A DNA stretch of 64,000 nt, taken from Acidobacteriota bacterium. GTDB taxonomy: Bacteria > Acidobacteriota > Terriglobia > Terriglobales > Acidobacteriaceae. Shown here one piece after another: positions 51,952 to 60,976 of this stretch. The stretch is from NCBI GenBank assembly GCA_028872955.1, contig JAGWNX010000005.1, forward strand, positions 24,516 through 88,515, read 5' to 3'. The notes under the pieces were generated by a model. That model did no database searches, was not told the DNA's origin, and worked only from the letters and a program-made list of their open reading frames with translations. The translations under genes were made by a program, and so were the position numbers. How positions within the stretch are numbered: position 1 is the first letter of the stretch; every line of letters begins with the position of its first letter.

Positions 51952-53754
51952 GTGACTCTTCAGCGTTTCGCAATGCGGTGGCTGCGTGCAGGATGCATGG
52001 GGCTGGTACTCACGCTTCTCGTATCTGGCCGCCTGACCGCTCAGCAAAGCAGCAGCCAGCGCGTCTCCAGTTCATCCTCCAGCAACCCCTCCGTGGAGGC
52101 ACCGGATTCGACCGGCATGAAGCCTGCGCCGCGTATCGCCCAGCCGGAGGCCGGCGGCTCCGCCATTACGCTGGAGACCAGCGAGCCGCTCTTTGACCTG
52201 GCCACCGCGCTGAACACCTGCGGCTACGACGCCGATCTGGAACACTCGGCGCCGGTACGCATGGCTATTCGCCGCGAGATCAACGACACTCTGGCTGCCT
52301 CTGCCGAGGCGCGCACCAGCCGCGACGCCATCTGCAAGTACATCCACGAGCACACCCTGGCCGATAGTGGACGCAACCTGGCACAGTACGTCTCCCTGGC
52401 AGCGTACCTGACCCCTCCGCCCGAGCTGACCACATCGGTTGATATCACTGATCTGCCTCCGGACTCCACCCAGGTCGTCGAGATTCTGCCCCTGCTGCGC
52501 ACCTTCAACGAGAAGCTGCAGGTGCACGCCCTGTGGGTGGAGCACCGGCCGGAGTACGAGGCGCTGGTCAACCTGGTGCACGATCCGCTCACACGGATGA
52601 TTCTGGACACCAACATCTATCTGCACATGCCGGTCAGCAGCTACGAGGGCCGCCGCTTCCTGGTCTTGCTGGAGCCCATGCTCTCGCCAGCGGCCACCAA
52701 CGCACGCATCTACGGCAACGACTTCCTGGTCGTCGCCTCTCCGGCCGGAGATCCGCTGGGTCGCGTGCATATGGACGAGATTCGCCACACCTACCTGCAC
52801 TTCCTGATTGAGCCGCTGGTCTATGCTCGCGCCCAGGCGATGGACCGCCTGCTGCCCCTGCTGAAGCCGGTGCAGGATGCGCCGCTGGAGTTCACCTACA
52901 AGTCCGATATCGTCGCGCTCCTGACCGAGTGCCTCATCAAGGCGGTCGAGGCACGCACCATGGACGTCGGCATCCCCAGGCCAAAGGCTCCTCGTCAGCT
53001 GAGAGACCGCAGCGAAGAGGCAAAGTACGAAGATGCCGTAACGGCCTGGGAGCATGACGCCGAACAGGTGCGCCGTCGTCAGGCTGACCTGGACATGCGC
53101 CAGGGCTGGGTTCTGGTGGGCTACTTCTACGATCAATTGGGCATGATGGAGCGGGACTCCATCAGCCTGCGCGACAACATGGGCGCCATGGTGTACGGCA
53201 TGGACGTTGGCCGGCAGGAGAACGCCGAGAAGCAGATCCAGTTCCTGCCGGAGGGAAGTCACGACTCCGTGCGCCGCGTGCCCCAGGCACCCACCGGCTT
53301 GCGCCTGGCAGAGCTGAAGCTGATGCAGGGCGACACCGCAACCGCCGAGTCGCTGGCCCAGAAGGCGCTGGACGACCCCAAGGCCGACCAGGCCGAGGCC
53401 CACTACGTGCTGGCCCGCGGAGCCCTGATGGATCGTGAGGGCGACACCGCAATCAGCGAGTTCCAAAAGGTGCTGGCCAGCTCCCACGACCCGCGCACCC
53501 TCGCCTGGTCGCATATCTACCTGGGCAGGCTCTATGACGTGAAGCCCGACCGCGACAAGGCAGTCGCCGAGTACCGCACCGCGCTGGCCGTTCGCGACGA
53601 CCGTCCTGACACCCGGCAGGCGGCAGAGCAGGGCCTGAAGCAGCCCTTCGCCCTGCCTAAGCGCGAGGCTCCTGCTGACGACGACGACAACACCCCGCTG
53701 GACCCCAGCGGGAAGGCCGAGAAAGAAGCTTACCGGCCTGAGAACTCCAAGTAG
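51952..53754 (+). CDS. Large exported protein with C-terminal TPR-like repeats
   Basis: 600 aa. GTG 51952 has AGGTGG six bases upstream and gives a signal peptide (RWLRAGCMGLVLTLLVSGRLTAQ). A Ser-rich spacer follows. The long middle (residues about 60-400) is helical and contains ICKYIHEHTLADSGRNLAQYVSLAAYLTPPP and HMDEIRHTYLHFLIEPLVYARA; HxxxR-x-TYLHF might suggest a peptidase-like helix, but no HExxH exists. Residues 460-560 show TPR-like pairs (LRLAELKLMQGDTATAESLAQKALDDPKADQAEAHYVLARGALM; DRDKAVAEYRTALAVRDDRP). I know no function; homologues appear confined, as far as I recall, to Acidobacteriota. Confidence 0.78.
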   Translation: MTLQRFAMRWLRAGCMGLVLTLLVSGRLTAQQSSSQRVSSSSSSNPSVEAPDSTGMKPAPRIAQPEAGGSAITLETSEPLFDLATALNTCGYDADLEHSAPVRMAIRREINDTLAASAEARTSRDAICKYIHEHTLADSGRNLAQYVSLAAYLTPPPELTTSVDITDLPPDSTQVVEILPLLRTFNEKLQVHALWVEHRPEYEALVNLVHDPLTRMILDTNIYLHMPVSSYEGRRFLVLLEPMLSPAATNARIYGNDFLVVASPAGDPLGRVHMDEIRHTYLHFLIEPLVYARAQAMDRLLPLLKPVQDAPLEFTYKSDIVALLTECLIKAVEARTMDVGIPRPKAPRQLRDRSEEAKYEDAVTAWEHDAEQVRRRQADLDMRQGWVLVGYFYDQLGMMERDSISLRDNMGAMVYGMDVGRQENAEKQIQFLPEGSHDSVRRVPQAPTGLRLAELKLMQGDTATAESLAQKALDDPKADQAEAHYVLARGALMDREGDTAISEFQKVLASSHDPRTLAWSHIYLGRLYDVKPDRDKAVAEYRTALAVRDDRPDTRQAAEQGLKQPFALPKREAPADDDDNTPLDPSGKAEKEAYRPENSK

Positions 53755-53781
53755 CGCAACGCACCACCCCTGGGGAGCACG

Positions 53782-54621
53782 ATGAAGACGCGGCGCAAAA
53801 GCACAGCCACCGCAAGCTCCGCCGACCCGGCCAACAGCGCCCGTCGGCAGCCCCTGGCTGCGCTGCAGACCGTGCTGCGGCATGCCTTTGCCCGTCCGGA
53901 GCTGCTGCGCTGGGCCCTGACCCACCGCAGCAAAGCCTACGAGCAGGCGGGCGAGGGCGTAGCCGACGCCAAGGCCGACAACGAACAGCTCGAGTTCATC
54001 GGCGATGCCGTCGTGGGGCTGCTGGTCGCCGAATCGCTCTTCCGCCGCTTTCCGCAATCGCGCGAGGGCGAGCTGACCCGGCTGCGCGCCTCGCTGGTGA
54101 GCCGCAAGCACCTGGGCGAGGTAGCTGCGCAGTTGGAGCTGGGCCGGTATATGGAGCTGGGCCGTGGTGAAGAGCAGAGCGGTGGCCGCCAGAAGCCGGC
54201 ACTGCTGGCCAACGCCATGGAGGCCGTGATCGCGGCACTCTACCTGGATGGCGGCCTGGAGGTGGCCCGCAGCTTCGTGGAGCAGCACATTGTGGAGCCT
54301 GCTCTGCCCAGGCTGCAGGAGGCGCTCCGCTCGACCGGCGTGCTGCGGGGCGCGATTGGCGACCACAAGTCTGCGCTGCAGGAGTGGCTGCAGGCCATCG
54401 GCGCGGGACAGCCAGAGTATGTGCTGACCGCACAGACCGGGCCAGACCACGACAAGCGTTTCCGCGTGGAGGTGCGCATTCAGGACGCGGACGGCAACAT
54501 CAAGTCGCTGGGCGAGTCCGAGGGCTCCACCAAAAAGAAGGCGCAGCAGGAGGCCGCCCGGCTAGCCATGGACCTGCTGCTGGCCGAGCAGCAGGCGCAT
54601 GCGGAGGCCACCCATGAGTGA
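53782..54621 (+). CDS. rnc: Ribonuclease III
   Basis: 279 aa. The RNase III signature appears as NEQLEFIGDAVVGLLVAESLFRRFP, a slight variant of NERLEFLGDAVL, and the second acidic cluster is ALLANAMEAVIAALYLDGG. The dsRNA-binding domain is at DHKSALQEWLQAIGAGQPEYVLTAQTGPDHDKRFRVEV with KKKAQQEAARLAM. It processes rRNA and other double-stranded RNA. An extra 25-residue basic N-terminus precedes the domain. It overlaps lepB downstream by eight bases. Confidence 0.94.
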   Translation: MKTRRKSTATASSADPANSARRQPLAALQTVLRHAFARPELLRWALTHRSKAYEQAGEGVADAKADNEQLEFIGDAVVGLLVAESLFRRFPQSREGELTRLRASLVSRKHLGEVAAQLELGRYMELGRGEEQSGGRQKPALLANAMEAVIAALYLDGGLEVARSFVEQHIVEPALPRLQEALRSTGVLRGAIGDHKSALQEWLQAIGAGQPEYVLTAQTGPDHDKRFRVEVRIQDADGNIKSLGESEGSTKKKAQQEAARLAMDLLLAEQQAHAEATHE

Positions 54622-55363
54622 CCCCGTCGCACCAGCCCGGCACAACGAATCAGCAGGTCTGCTGCCCGCTGTGCAATCGCTGCTTACCATCGTGATCGCG
54701 GCCATCTTCATCATCACGTTCTGCGTGCAGCCGTTTCGCATTCCGTCGGAGTCCATGGAGCCGACCCTGCTGGTGGGCGACTTCCTGCTGGTCGATAAGC
54801 AGGTGCAGGGCTTTGACGAGTCTGCCGGCGTGCTGCCCGCAGCCAGCATCCAGCGCGGCCAGATCGTCGTCTTCCACTACCCGGTCAACCCCTCCATGCA
54901 CCTCATTAAGCGCGTCGTCGGACTCCCCGGCGACCATCTTCGGCTGCGTGAGGGCCACGTCTTCATCGATGGGCGGCGGCTCGACGAGCCTTACGCCTTC
55001 TACAGCGCCAGCCAGCCGGATAGCTTCCGCGACAACTTTCCCCGGCTCGACCGCCCAGACCCGGAGATCGACGCTCGCTGGTGGGTGCGGCTGCATACGC
55101 TCATCGATCACGAGGAACTGGTGATTCCGGCGGGCGACTACTTTGTGCTGGGCGACAATCGCAACGACAGCGAGGACAGCCGCTACTGGGGCTTTGTGCC
55201 ACGCTCCGCCATTGAAGGCACGCCGATGGTGATCTACTTCTCGCTGGAGCCGCGCGGCGAAGCTACCGTAGCCGAGGCCCCCGGCACCGGTGCCGGGCTG
55301 CGACTGCTGGACGCCGTGCTGGAGTTTGCCCGCTGGAGCCGAACCCTGCAGCGCGTGCAGTAG
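54614..55363 (+). CDS. lepB: Signal peptidase I, first copy
   Basis: 249 aa. One N-terminal transmembrane helix (LLTIVIAAIFIITFCVQPF) then the catalytic serine in RIPSESMEPTL and the general-base lysine in HLIKRVVGLPGD. Box E is GDYFVLGDNRNDSEDSRYWGFVP. GGAGG is six bases before ATG 54614. It releases exported proteins from the membrane; the many signal peptides in this window are its substrates. Translationally coupled to rnc. Confidence 0.94.
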   Translation: MSDPVAPARHNESAGLLPAVQSLLTIVIAAIFIITFCVQPFRIPSESMEPTLLVGDFLLVDKQVQGFDESAGVLPAASIQRGQIVVFHYPVNPSMHLIKRVVGLPGDHLRLREGHVFIDGRRLDEPYAFYSASQPDSFRDNFPRLDRPDPEIDARWWVRLHTLIDHEELVIPAGDYFVLGDNRNDSEDSRYWGFVPRSAIEGTPMVIYFSLEPRGEATVAEAPGTGAGLRLLDAVLEFARWSRTLQRVQ

Positions 55364-55469
55364 TCCGCCACCAGCCCAACAACACACCCGGCAGAAACGG
55401 TACACTGGCCAAGGACATTGCGCGGCCTGTCATCCGCAGGGCCGCAGACCGCGGGAGAGGACCGACAGC

Positions 55470-56273
55470 ATGAGTACAGTGGAGACCCAGGAGACAGCGG
55501 CAACCGAGCCGATGCGCGAAGAGCCGGAGACGCTGCTGGAGTCGCTGGCCTCCATCAGCGGCGTGCTGATCGTCGCCCTCTTCGTCATGACCTTCGTCTT
55601 CCAGAACTTCGAGATTCCCTCCGCCTCCATGGAGAAGACGCTGCTGATCGGCGACCACGTGCTGGTCGATCGCATCTCCCTGGCACCGCAGACGAAGTGG
55701 TTCCCGCTCACCCACTACCGCGACGTGCACCGGGGCGACGTCATCGTATTTCTGAAGCCCAACCCCGAGACCCCGGACCTCTTCCTGGTCAAGCGCGCCA
55801 TCGGACTGCCCGGGGATCGCATCCATCTGCGCGCCGGCGTGGTGTACCTGAACGGCGTTGCACAAAACGAACCCTACGCCGGCATGCCGATCTACGACAG
55901 CAACCCGCAGCACGCGTACAACCCCTATCGCGATGACTTTCCCGCTGTGGCGCCGGAGCCGAACGACGGACTGACCGCCAGCTGGTCACTCGACCTGCCC
56001 AACCACATCCAGAATGGTGATCTGGTCGTGCCGCCCGGAATGGTCTTTGCCATGGGCGACAACCGGACCGAGAGTCTGGATGGTCGCTACTGGGGCTTTG
56101 TTCCGCGAGAGAACATCGTGGGCCGCCCGCTGTTTGTCTACTGGTCGTTTGAGACGCCTGCCGACCAGATCGACAAGCAGAGCCTGGGCGACCGCTTGAG
56201 CTTTATGGTCCACGTCCTGTCCCATATTGTGGGTCAGACCCGCTGGAACCGCACCCTGCACCTGATTCGATAA
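55470..56273 (+). CDS. lepB: Signal peptidase I, second copy
   Basis: 267 aa. Helix SISGVLIVALFVMTFVFQNF, catalytic serine in EIPSASMEKTLLIGDHVLVD, lysine in FLVKRAIGLPGDRIHL, and GMVFAMGDNRTESLDGRYWGFVPRENIVG. Between boxes it has a longer insert (residues about 130-170) than the first copy. The paralogue lies 106 bases upstream. The C-terminal tail (LSHIVGQTRWNRTLHLIR) resembles that of the first copy (FARWSRTLQRVQ), which supports duplication in place. Confidence 0.93.
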   Translation: MSTVETQETAATEPMREEPETLLESLASISGVLIVALFVMTFVFQNFEIPSASMEKTLLIGDHVLVDRISLAPQTKWFPLTHYRDVHRGDVIVFLKPNPETPDLFLVKRAIGLPGDRIHLRAGVVYLNGVAQNEPYAGMPIYDSNPQHAYNPYRDDFPAVAPEPNDGLTASWSLDLPNHIQNGDLVVPPGMVFAMGDNRTESLDGRYWGFVPRENIVGRPLFVYWSFETPADQIDKQSLGDRLSFMVHVLSHIVGQTRWNRTLHLIR

Positions 56274-56317
56274 AGGCCCGGTCCGCGTAGGTTGATCCAC
56301 CAGCCGGGAAGAGTGGA

Positions 56318-58024
56318 ATGCAAGAGACGAGAACCCAAGAGGCCCCAGAAGGCGGCACCCGCTCCACCCGCATGGGGCGACTGCGCCGTTATGTGCTGGT
56401 GTATTACATCGTGCTGGCGATCCTGCTGCTGGCGCTGCTGCCGCCCTATGTCAACGTCAATCGCTACCAGCGCCAGATTGCCACGCGCATCGGTGCCAGC
56501 CTGGGCCGCCCTGTCCACCTGGACCAGGTAACGCTGCATCTGCTTCCCTTCCCGGGCTTCACCCTGCAGAACCTGGTCGTCTCGGAAGATCCTGCGTTCG
56601 GCAGCGAGCCTGTCATCCGCGCCAACAGTGTGGAGGCGCGCCTGCGCGTCAGCTCCCTGTGGCGACGGCAGGTGGAGTTCGCCACCATCAGCTTTACTGA
56701 GCCCAGCGTGAACCTGGTGCGCCTGCCCGATGGACGCTGGAACCTGGAGAGCATCCTGTTGCAGGCCTCGCGCATCGGCTCTGCACCCACCGGCCAGCTT
56801 AGCGCCGGGCAAACCCCGCGCTTCCCCTACGTGGAGGCGACCGGCGCACGGGTGAACGTGAAGCAGGGCGTGGAGAAGATGCCGCTGGCGCTCACCGATG
56901 CCGAGTTCGCGCTGTGGCAGTCTACCCCGCAGGAGTGGAAGCTGCGCATTGAGGCCACCCCCGCCCGCACCGATACCAGCGCCACCAACACCGGAACCGT
57001 CAAGGTAGAGGCAACCCTGGGCCGCGCCACTACGCTGAACGACGTGCCGCTGCACATGGACGCACTTTGGAGTGATGCTCCCATGGGTGCGGCCACCACC
57101 GTGCTGCTGGGCCGTGACCTGGGCATTCGCGGCACCCTGGCCATGCACGCCACTCTGTCCGGAACCCTGGGCTCCAGCCAGGTCGAGACCCACCTGCAGC
57201 TCAAGGAGCTGCGCCGGGCCGAGTTCATCCCGGAGCAGCCTCTCTCGCTGGACCTGAGCTGCAGCGCACAGGCCGACGACGTCCTGCGCAGCTTCCTGCA
57301 GATCGCCTGCGCCTGGCCACCGGCTGCGGCAGGAACGCAACCGTCGCTCTCCCTCAGCGCCTCAGTCCCCGACGTCCGCTCGCTGGAGACGGCCAGTCTG
57401 AAGGTGGACCTGCAGGGCATTGACCCGCACACGCTGGTGGACTGGCTGCACGTCGCCAGTTCGCGCGAGCCTGCCGATCTGCTGGCACAGGGTGAACTGG
57501 TAGGCCATGTTGCCTATGACCCCACCGCCGCAGCCGGCGCCCGCTGGAGCGGAGCCCTGCAACTGAACGGTGCCAGCCTGGAGAGCGTCAGCAGTGGCCT
57601 GTCGCTGCTGACGCTGGGTGACGTCGTGCTGGACTCCCAGGCCAGCGCCGCAGCCCGCCCAGGACGCCACCGCCCCAGCCCCTCTGAGACAGCCCCGAAG
57701 GCGTTCGTCCTGCAGCCCATCAAGCTCCCGCTCGGCGGCAAAGACTCTGCCCTGCTGGAGGGAACGATCGACGCCCAGGGCTACACGCTGCACCTGAGCG
57801 GGACAGCGACCGCCGCGCGCCTGGCCGCACTGGCCAAGACCATTCCGCAGTTTGGCGACGGACTCAGCGAGTTCACCACCACCCCGCAGAGTGACCCGCG
57901 CCACGACGACAGCAACCCGGGACCGGTGCATCTTGACCTGACGGCCACACGCCCCTGGGGCGGTGCGCAGGTGTGGCAACAGAACGTCGCACACCCAGAG
58001 CAGCCTGCGCACAAGCATCGCTGA
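56318..58024 (+). CDS. AsmA-like protein
   Basis: 568 aa. A single N-terminal transmembrane helix (YVLVYYIVLAILLLALLPPYV) leads into the AsmA start (VNRYQRQIATRIGASLGRPVHLDQVTLHLLPFPGFTLQNLVVSEDPAFGSEP), a very typical AsmA pattern. The remaining protein is repetitive beta structure (VKVEATLGRATTLNDVPLHMDALW; QLNGASLESVSSGLSLLTLGDVVLDS). AsmA-family proteins bridge inner and outer membranes for lipid traffic. It follows lepB by 44 bases. Confidence 0.88.
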   Translation: MQETRTQEAPEGGTRSTRMGRLRRYVLVYYIVLAILLLALLPPYVNVNRYQRQIATRIGASLGRPVHLDQVTLHLLPFPGFTLQNLVVSEDPAFGSEPVIRANSVEARLRVSSLWRRQVEFATISFTEPSVNLVRLPDGRWNLESILLQASRIGSAPTGQLSAGQTPRFPYVEATGARVNVKQGVEKMPLALTDAEFALWQSTPQEWKLRIEATPARTDTSATNTGTVKVEATLGRATTLNDVPLHMDALWSDAPMGAATTVLLGRDLGIRGTLAMHATLSGTLGSSQVETHLQLKELRRAEFIPEQPLSLDLSCSAQADDVLRSFLQIACAWPPAAAGTQPSLSLSASVPDVRSLETASLKVDLQGIDPHTLVDWLHVASSREPADLLAQGELVGHVAYDPTAAAGARWSGALQLNGASLESVSSGLSLLTLGDVVLDSQASAAARPGRHRPSPSETAPKAFVLQPIKLPLGGKDSALLEGTIDAQGYTLHLSGTATAARLAALAKTIPQFGDGLSEFTTTPQSDPRHDDSNPGPVHLDLTATRPWGGAQVWQQNVAHPEQPAHKHR

Positions 58025-58060
58025 CGCCCGACCCAGTCGCCAGCTCAGCCGCGTGCCCGT

Positions 58061-60028
58061 CTAAGGCTCCGTCGCGTGCCCGCCCTTGCGGACCTGGATG
58101 TGTTGTACGTGCACGCCGGAGGTCTGCTCCGGCACAGAGCCGTCGTTCACGATCACCTCATCAGGGTCAGCCTCAAAGACGATGCGCGTCGTGGCTCGAC
58201 TGCGGCCCGCGATACGCAGACGGGTGGAGGCCGTGAGCGTGCCGGTGCGCACCACCACGGGCACCTCGGCCACAGCGTCCCCTGTGTTCTCCACCTCGAC
58301 GGCAACCAGCGTGCCGCCGGGCTTGCCGATAGAGGCCGGCAGGTCGTGCAGCACAATGTTGACGATCCGCAGGTCCGGCAACCCGCGATCGCGATTCACC
58401 CAGTCGTTGAAGAACCAGTGCAGATCGCGATGCGTCAGCTCTTCCAGCACCTTCTCGAAGAGCTCAGGCTCCTGGCTGCGGGGCCCGCGCAAGCGATACT
58501 GCTGCAGCGCCTGCTGCAGCGCCTCGTCTCCCACGATGCCGCGCAGCATCCACAGCACGGCGGCCGCCTTGTTCCGGTAGTAGACCTCGTCGGTCGCGCG
58601 CAGCAGGCTCTGGCCGGGCGCGTCCGGTGCAGGGGCACTCGCAGGCTCGGCCAGCGCCAGCGTGTTGGCCTGGTGCTGCAACAGCTCCATGGCCGCGTCT
58701 CGACCGTCCGTGTGTTCCAGCCACAGCAACGCCAGAAACTGCGCCACGCCCTGCTGCAGCCAGGGCTGCGGCGAGCGGAACCACGCTGGGGTCAGCGCCT
58801 GAATCAACCCCTGCGCCAGCTCGCCGGAGTCGCGCGTCGCCAACGGCGCGACCAGCAGCGTTCCATCCTGGTACGGCTGACCGGCGTGGTCGATCAGTTG
58901 CAGGCTGCTCAAGGGCTCCTGCCCCAGCCACTGCTGCAGCACCGGCATCACCCGCGCAGCGGTTGCAGCGTACAGCGGCAGCGCGTCCTGCTGCGCCGTC
59001 TCCACCGAGAGCAGCGGCCCGGCCGGTGTGGCCGGGGACTCCGCCACAAACAGCGACAGGTCGCGAAAGCCCAGGGTTGACGGGCCAAACTCTGCCGTCG
59101 CCAGCCCCGGAGCCTGGGCCACAGGCAGGTCTTCCGCCTCGCTGACATGCTGCAGCGGCTGGCGCTGCCCGCAGAAGTACGCGGCATCTGGAGCCTCACC
59201 CCGGTAGGCCAACGTCAGATGCAGCCGCACCGTGGCAGCAGCATTGCGCAGCCGCATCCTGCCCACCGCCCGGAACAGCGCCGCCCCATCGCCAAGCTGA
59301 TACGGCGGTGCAGCGACCGGGTACCACAGAACGCTGCCAAAGCCGCGCAGTCCGGTGAACTCCGCGCTTACCTCGTCCCAATCGGCGTAGGCAGCTTGCT
59401 CGGCCGGTGCCCCCAGCGCCTGCAGTCGCTGGCTGGCGGGTGACACCGTACCCGCATAGAACGCCGCCAGTTGCAGCGTTGCCCCGGGTGCCAGCGGCTG
59501 GGGCAGGGTCAGCAGCGCCTCCTGAGCAAAGCCCGTGTGGTCGGCGTCGGTCGCCAGGCGGTGCTGCACAAAGGGCACCGCTCGGCCACTCACCGAGATC
59601 TGCTCCCAGTGCAGCGAGGATGAGATCTGCAGCGCCAGCACCGCCAACGGCAGGGCACCGTCGTTGCGAACCGTCACCCGGGCGTGCATCACCAGCGCGG
59701 AGCGCTCTGGCTCCAGGTGCAGGTCCAGATCGTAGGCGCTGAAGGCGAGCGCGCCACGTGCTTCGTCGGAGATGGCAGGCAGCTTGGCCGCCGGGTCGGC
59801 GGTTGCATCCGCGGCTGCCTGCGACTCATCTGCCAGCGCAGGTGCCGGTGCCTGCCGGTTGGAGTCAAACAACACCGTGCCATGCGCCGCCGGTGCCGGA
59901 GTAGCAACCGGAGCTGCTGCGGCTGGGGAGGATTCCGTGCCACTCTGCGGCGGCGTGCTCTGGGCCAGCACAGGACACACCACCGCCGCCAGTGCCCATG
60001 CCAGCCGCACCTGTGCTCTGCTGCGCAC
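58061..60028 (-). CDS. Exported M1-peptidase-like protein lacking the zinc site
   Basis: 655 aa, GTG start. Signal peptide (VRLAWALAAVVCPVLAQ), an Ala/Pro/Gln-rich linker, then an M1-like N-terminal beta-sandwich (YDLDLHLEPERSALVMHARVTVRNDGALPLAVLALQISSSLHW). The catalytic region is recognisable by context (LTPAWFRSPQPWLQQGVAQFLALLW near 410, then EVYYRNKAAAVLWMLRGIVGDEALQQAL and HRDLHWFFNDWVNRDRGLPDL) but HExxH is replaced by QALTP and the third ligand NEG by QQG. It is thus predicted inactive as a zinc peptidase. It starts two bases after the methyltransferase stop codon. Confidence 0.78.
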   Translation of the reverse strand: MRSRAQVRLAWALAAVVCPVLAQSTPPQSGTESSPAAAAPVATPAPAAHGTVLFDSNRQAPAPALADESQAAADATADPAAKLPAISDEARGALAFSAYDLDLHLEPERSALVMHARVTVRNDGALPLAVLALQISSSLHWEQISVSGRAVPFVQHRLATDADHTGFAQEALLTLPQPLAPGATLQLAAFYAGTVSPASQRLQALGAPAEQAAYADWDEVSAEFTGLRGFGSVLWYPVAAPPYQLGDGAALFRAVGRMRLRNAAATVRLHLTLAYRGEAPDAAYFCGQRQPLQHVSEAEDLPVAQAPGLATAEFGPSTLGFRDLSLFVAESPATPAGPLLSVETAQQDALPLYAATAARVMPVLQQWLGQEPLSSLQLIDHAGQPYQDGTLLVAPLATRDSGELAQGLIQALTPAWFRSPQPWLQQGVAQFLALLWLEHTDGRDAAMELLQHQANTLALAEPASAPAPDAPGQSLLRATDEVYYRNKAAAVLWMLRGIVGDEALQQALQQYRLRGPRSQEPELFEKVLEELTHRDLHWFFNDWVNRDRGLPDLRIVNIVLHDLPASIGKPGGTLVAVEVENTGDAVAEVPVVVRTGTLTASTRLRIAGRSRATTRIVFEADPDEVIVNDGSVPEQTSGVHVQHIQVRKGGHATEP

Positions 60029-60030
60029 GG

Positions 60031-60816
60031 TCAGGAGCCCAACCCCTTGCGGGGACGTGCCGGCCGCGCTTCCGCCACGGCAACCGGCGAGCGCCGCTGA
60101 CGCATCGCCTCATACATCACCACCGCTCCAGCCACGGAGACATTCAGCGACGAGACCGAACCCGCCATCGGAATCCGCAGCAGGTGGTCGCAGGTCTTCT
60201 TCACCAGGTCGTGCAGGCCTGCGCCCTCCCGGCCCAGCACCAGCACGCAGTGCGAATTGAAGTCATAGTCGGGGTAGTCTGGCGTTCCCCGCTCGTCCAG
60301 CCCCACCACCCAGACGTTGGCCTGCTTCAACTGCTCCAAGGCTCGCACCAGGTTGGTGACCCGGGCGATGCGCACATGCTCCGACGCGCCTGCCGAGGTC
60401 TTGGCCACCGTGGCCGAGACCGGAGCCGACCGGCGCTCCGGCAACAGCACACCGTCCACCCCGGCACCATCGGCCGTGCGCAGCAAGGCACCCAGGTTAT
60501 GCGGGTCTTCCACCCCGTCAAGTGCAAGAAAAAAATAGTGCTTCCCGCGCGGCGGAGAGGCCAGCAGGTCCTCCACGGTCAGAAACTGGCGCTCCTTTAC
60601 AAAGGCCAGCACGCCCTGGTGCGCGTCCGTCCGCGCCAACCGCGTCAGCTGCTCGCGGGGCTCGACCGAGACCCGCAGCCCGGCCTGCCGAGCCTGCCGC
60701 AGCAGCTCCTCCAGCCGCGGATCGCGACGCTCCCGGGCAACCACAATGCGATCCAGCCGTCGGCCAGACGCGCGAACCGCCTCTTCGACAGGATGAAGGC
60801 CGTAGAGAACTTCCAT
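60031..60816 (-). CDS. rlmB: TrmH/RlmB-type SPOUT RNA 2'-O-methyltransferase
   Basis: 261 aa. The substrate-binding N-domain starts EVLYGLHPVEEAVRAS; the SPOUT knot has FFLALDGVEDPHNLGALLRTADGAGVDGVLLP, VLVLGREGAGLHDLVKKTCDHLLRIPMAGSVSSLNVSVAGAVVMYEAMRQRR. Such enzymes methylate G2251 of 23S rRNA (RlmB) or related sites. The frame is open to 61131 opposite the sigma gene, but ATG 60816 gives the family N-terminus. It overlaps nothing and is operonic with the M1-like gene. Confidence 0.9.
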   Translation of the reverse strand: MEVLYGLHPVEEAVRASGRRLDRIVVARERRDPRLEELLRQARQAGLRVSVEPREQLTRLARTDAHQGVLAFVKERQFLTVEDLLASPPRGKHYFFLALDGVEDPHNLGALLRTADGAGVDGVLLPERRSAPVSATVAKTSAGASEHVRIARVTNLVRALEQLKQANVWVVGLDERGTPDYPDYDFNSHCVLVLGREGAGLHDLVKKTCDHLLRIPMAGSVSSLNVSVAGAVVMYEAMRQRRSPVAVAEARPARPRKGLGS

Positions 60817-60976
60817 ACATTGCAGTGTACCGCCGTGACCTGCCGAAGCTAGAATGAGGAGAGAAGCTTCCACAACCGCCGCATCGCTCGGCTGCGCCAC
60901 GCGTCGATTTTTCCCCGGCAGCTCCCGAGACTTTTGCACAGATTTGCGCGTCAGTACGTGTATGAAAGGCCGGAGC

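Noticed and set aside
52072..54450. 792-codon minus-strand frame opposite the TPR protein and rnc
   Set aside because: It spans two real plus-strand genes and the gap between them, with His/Gln/Val/Gly-rich composition typical of antisense frames.
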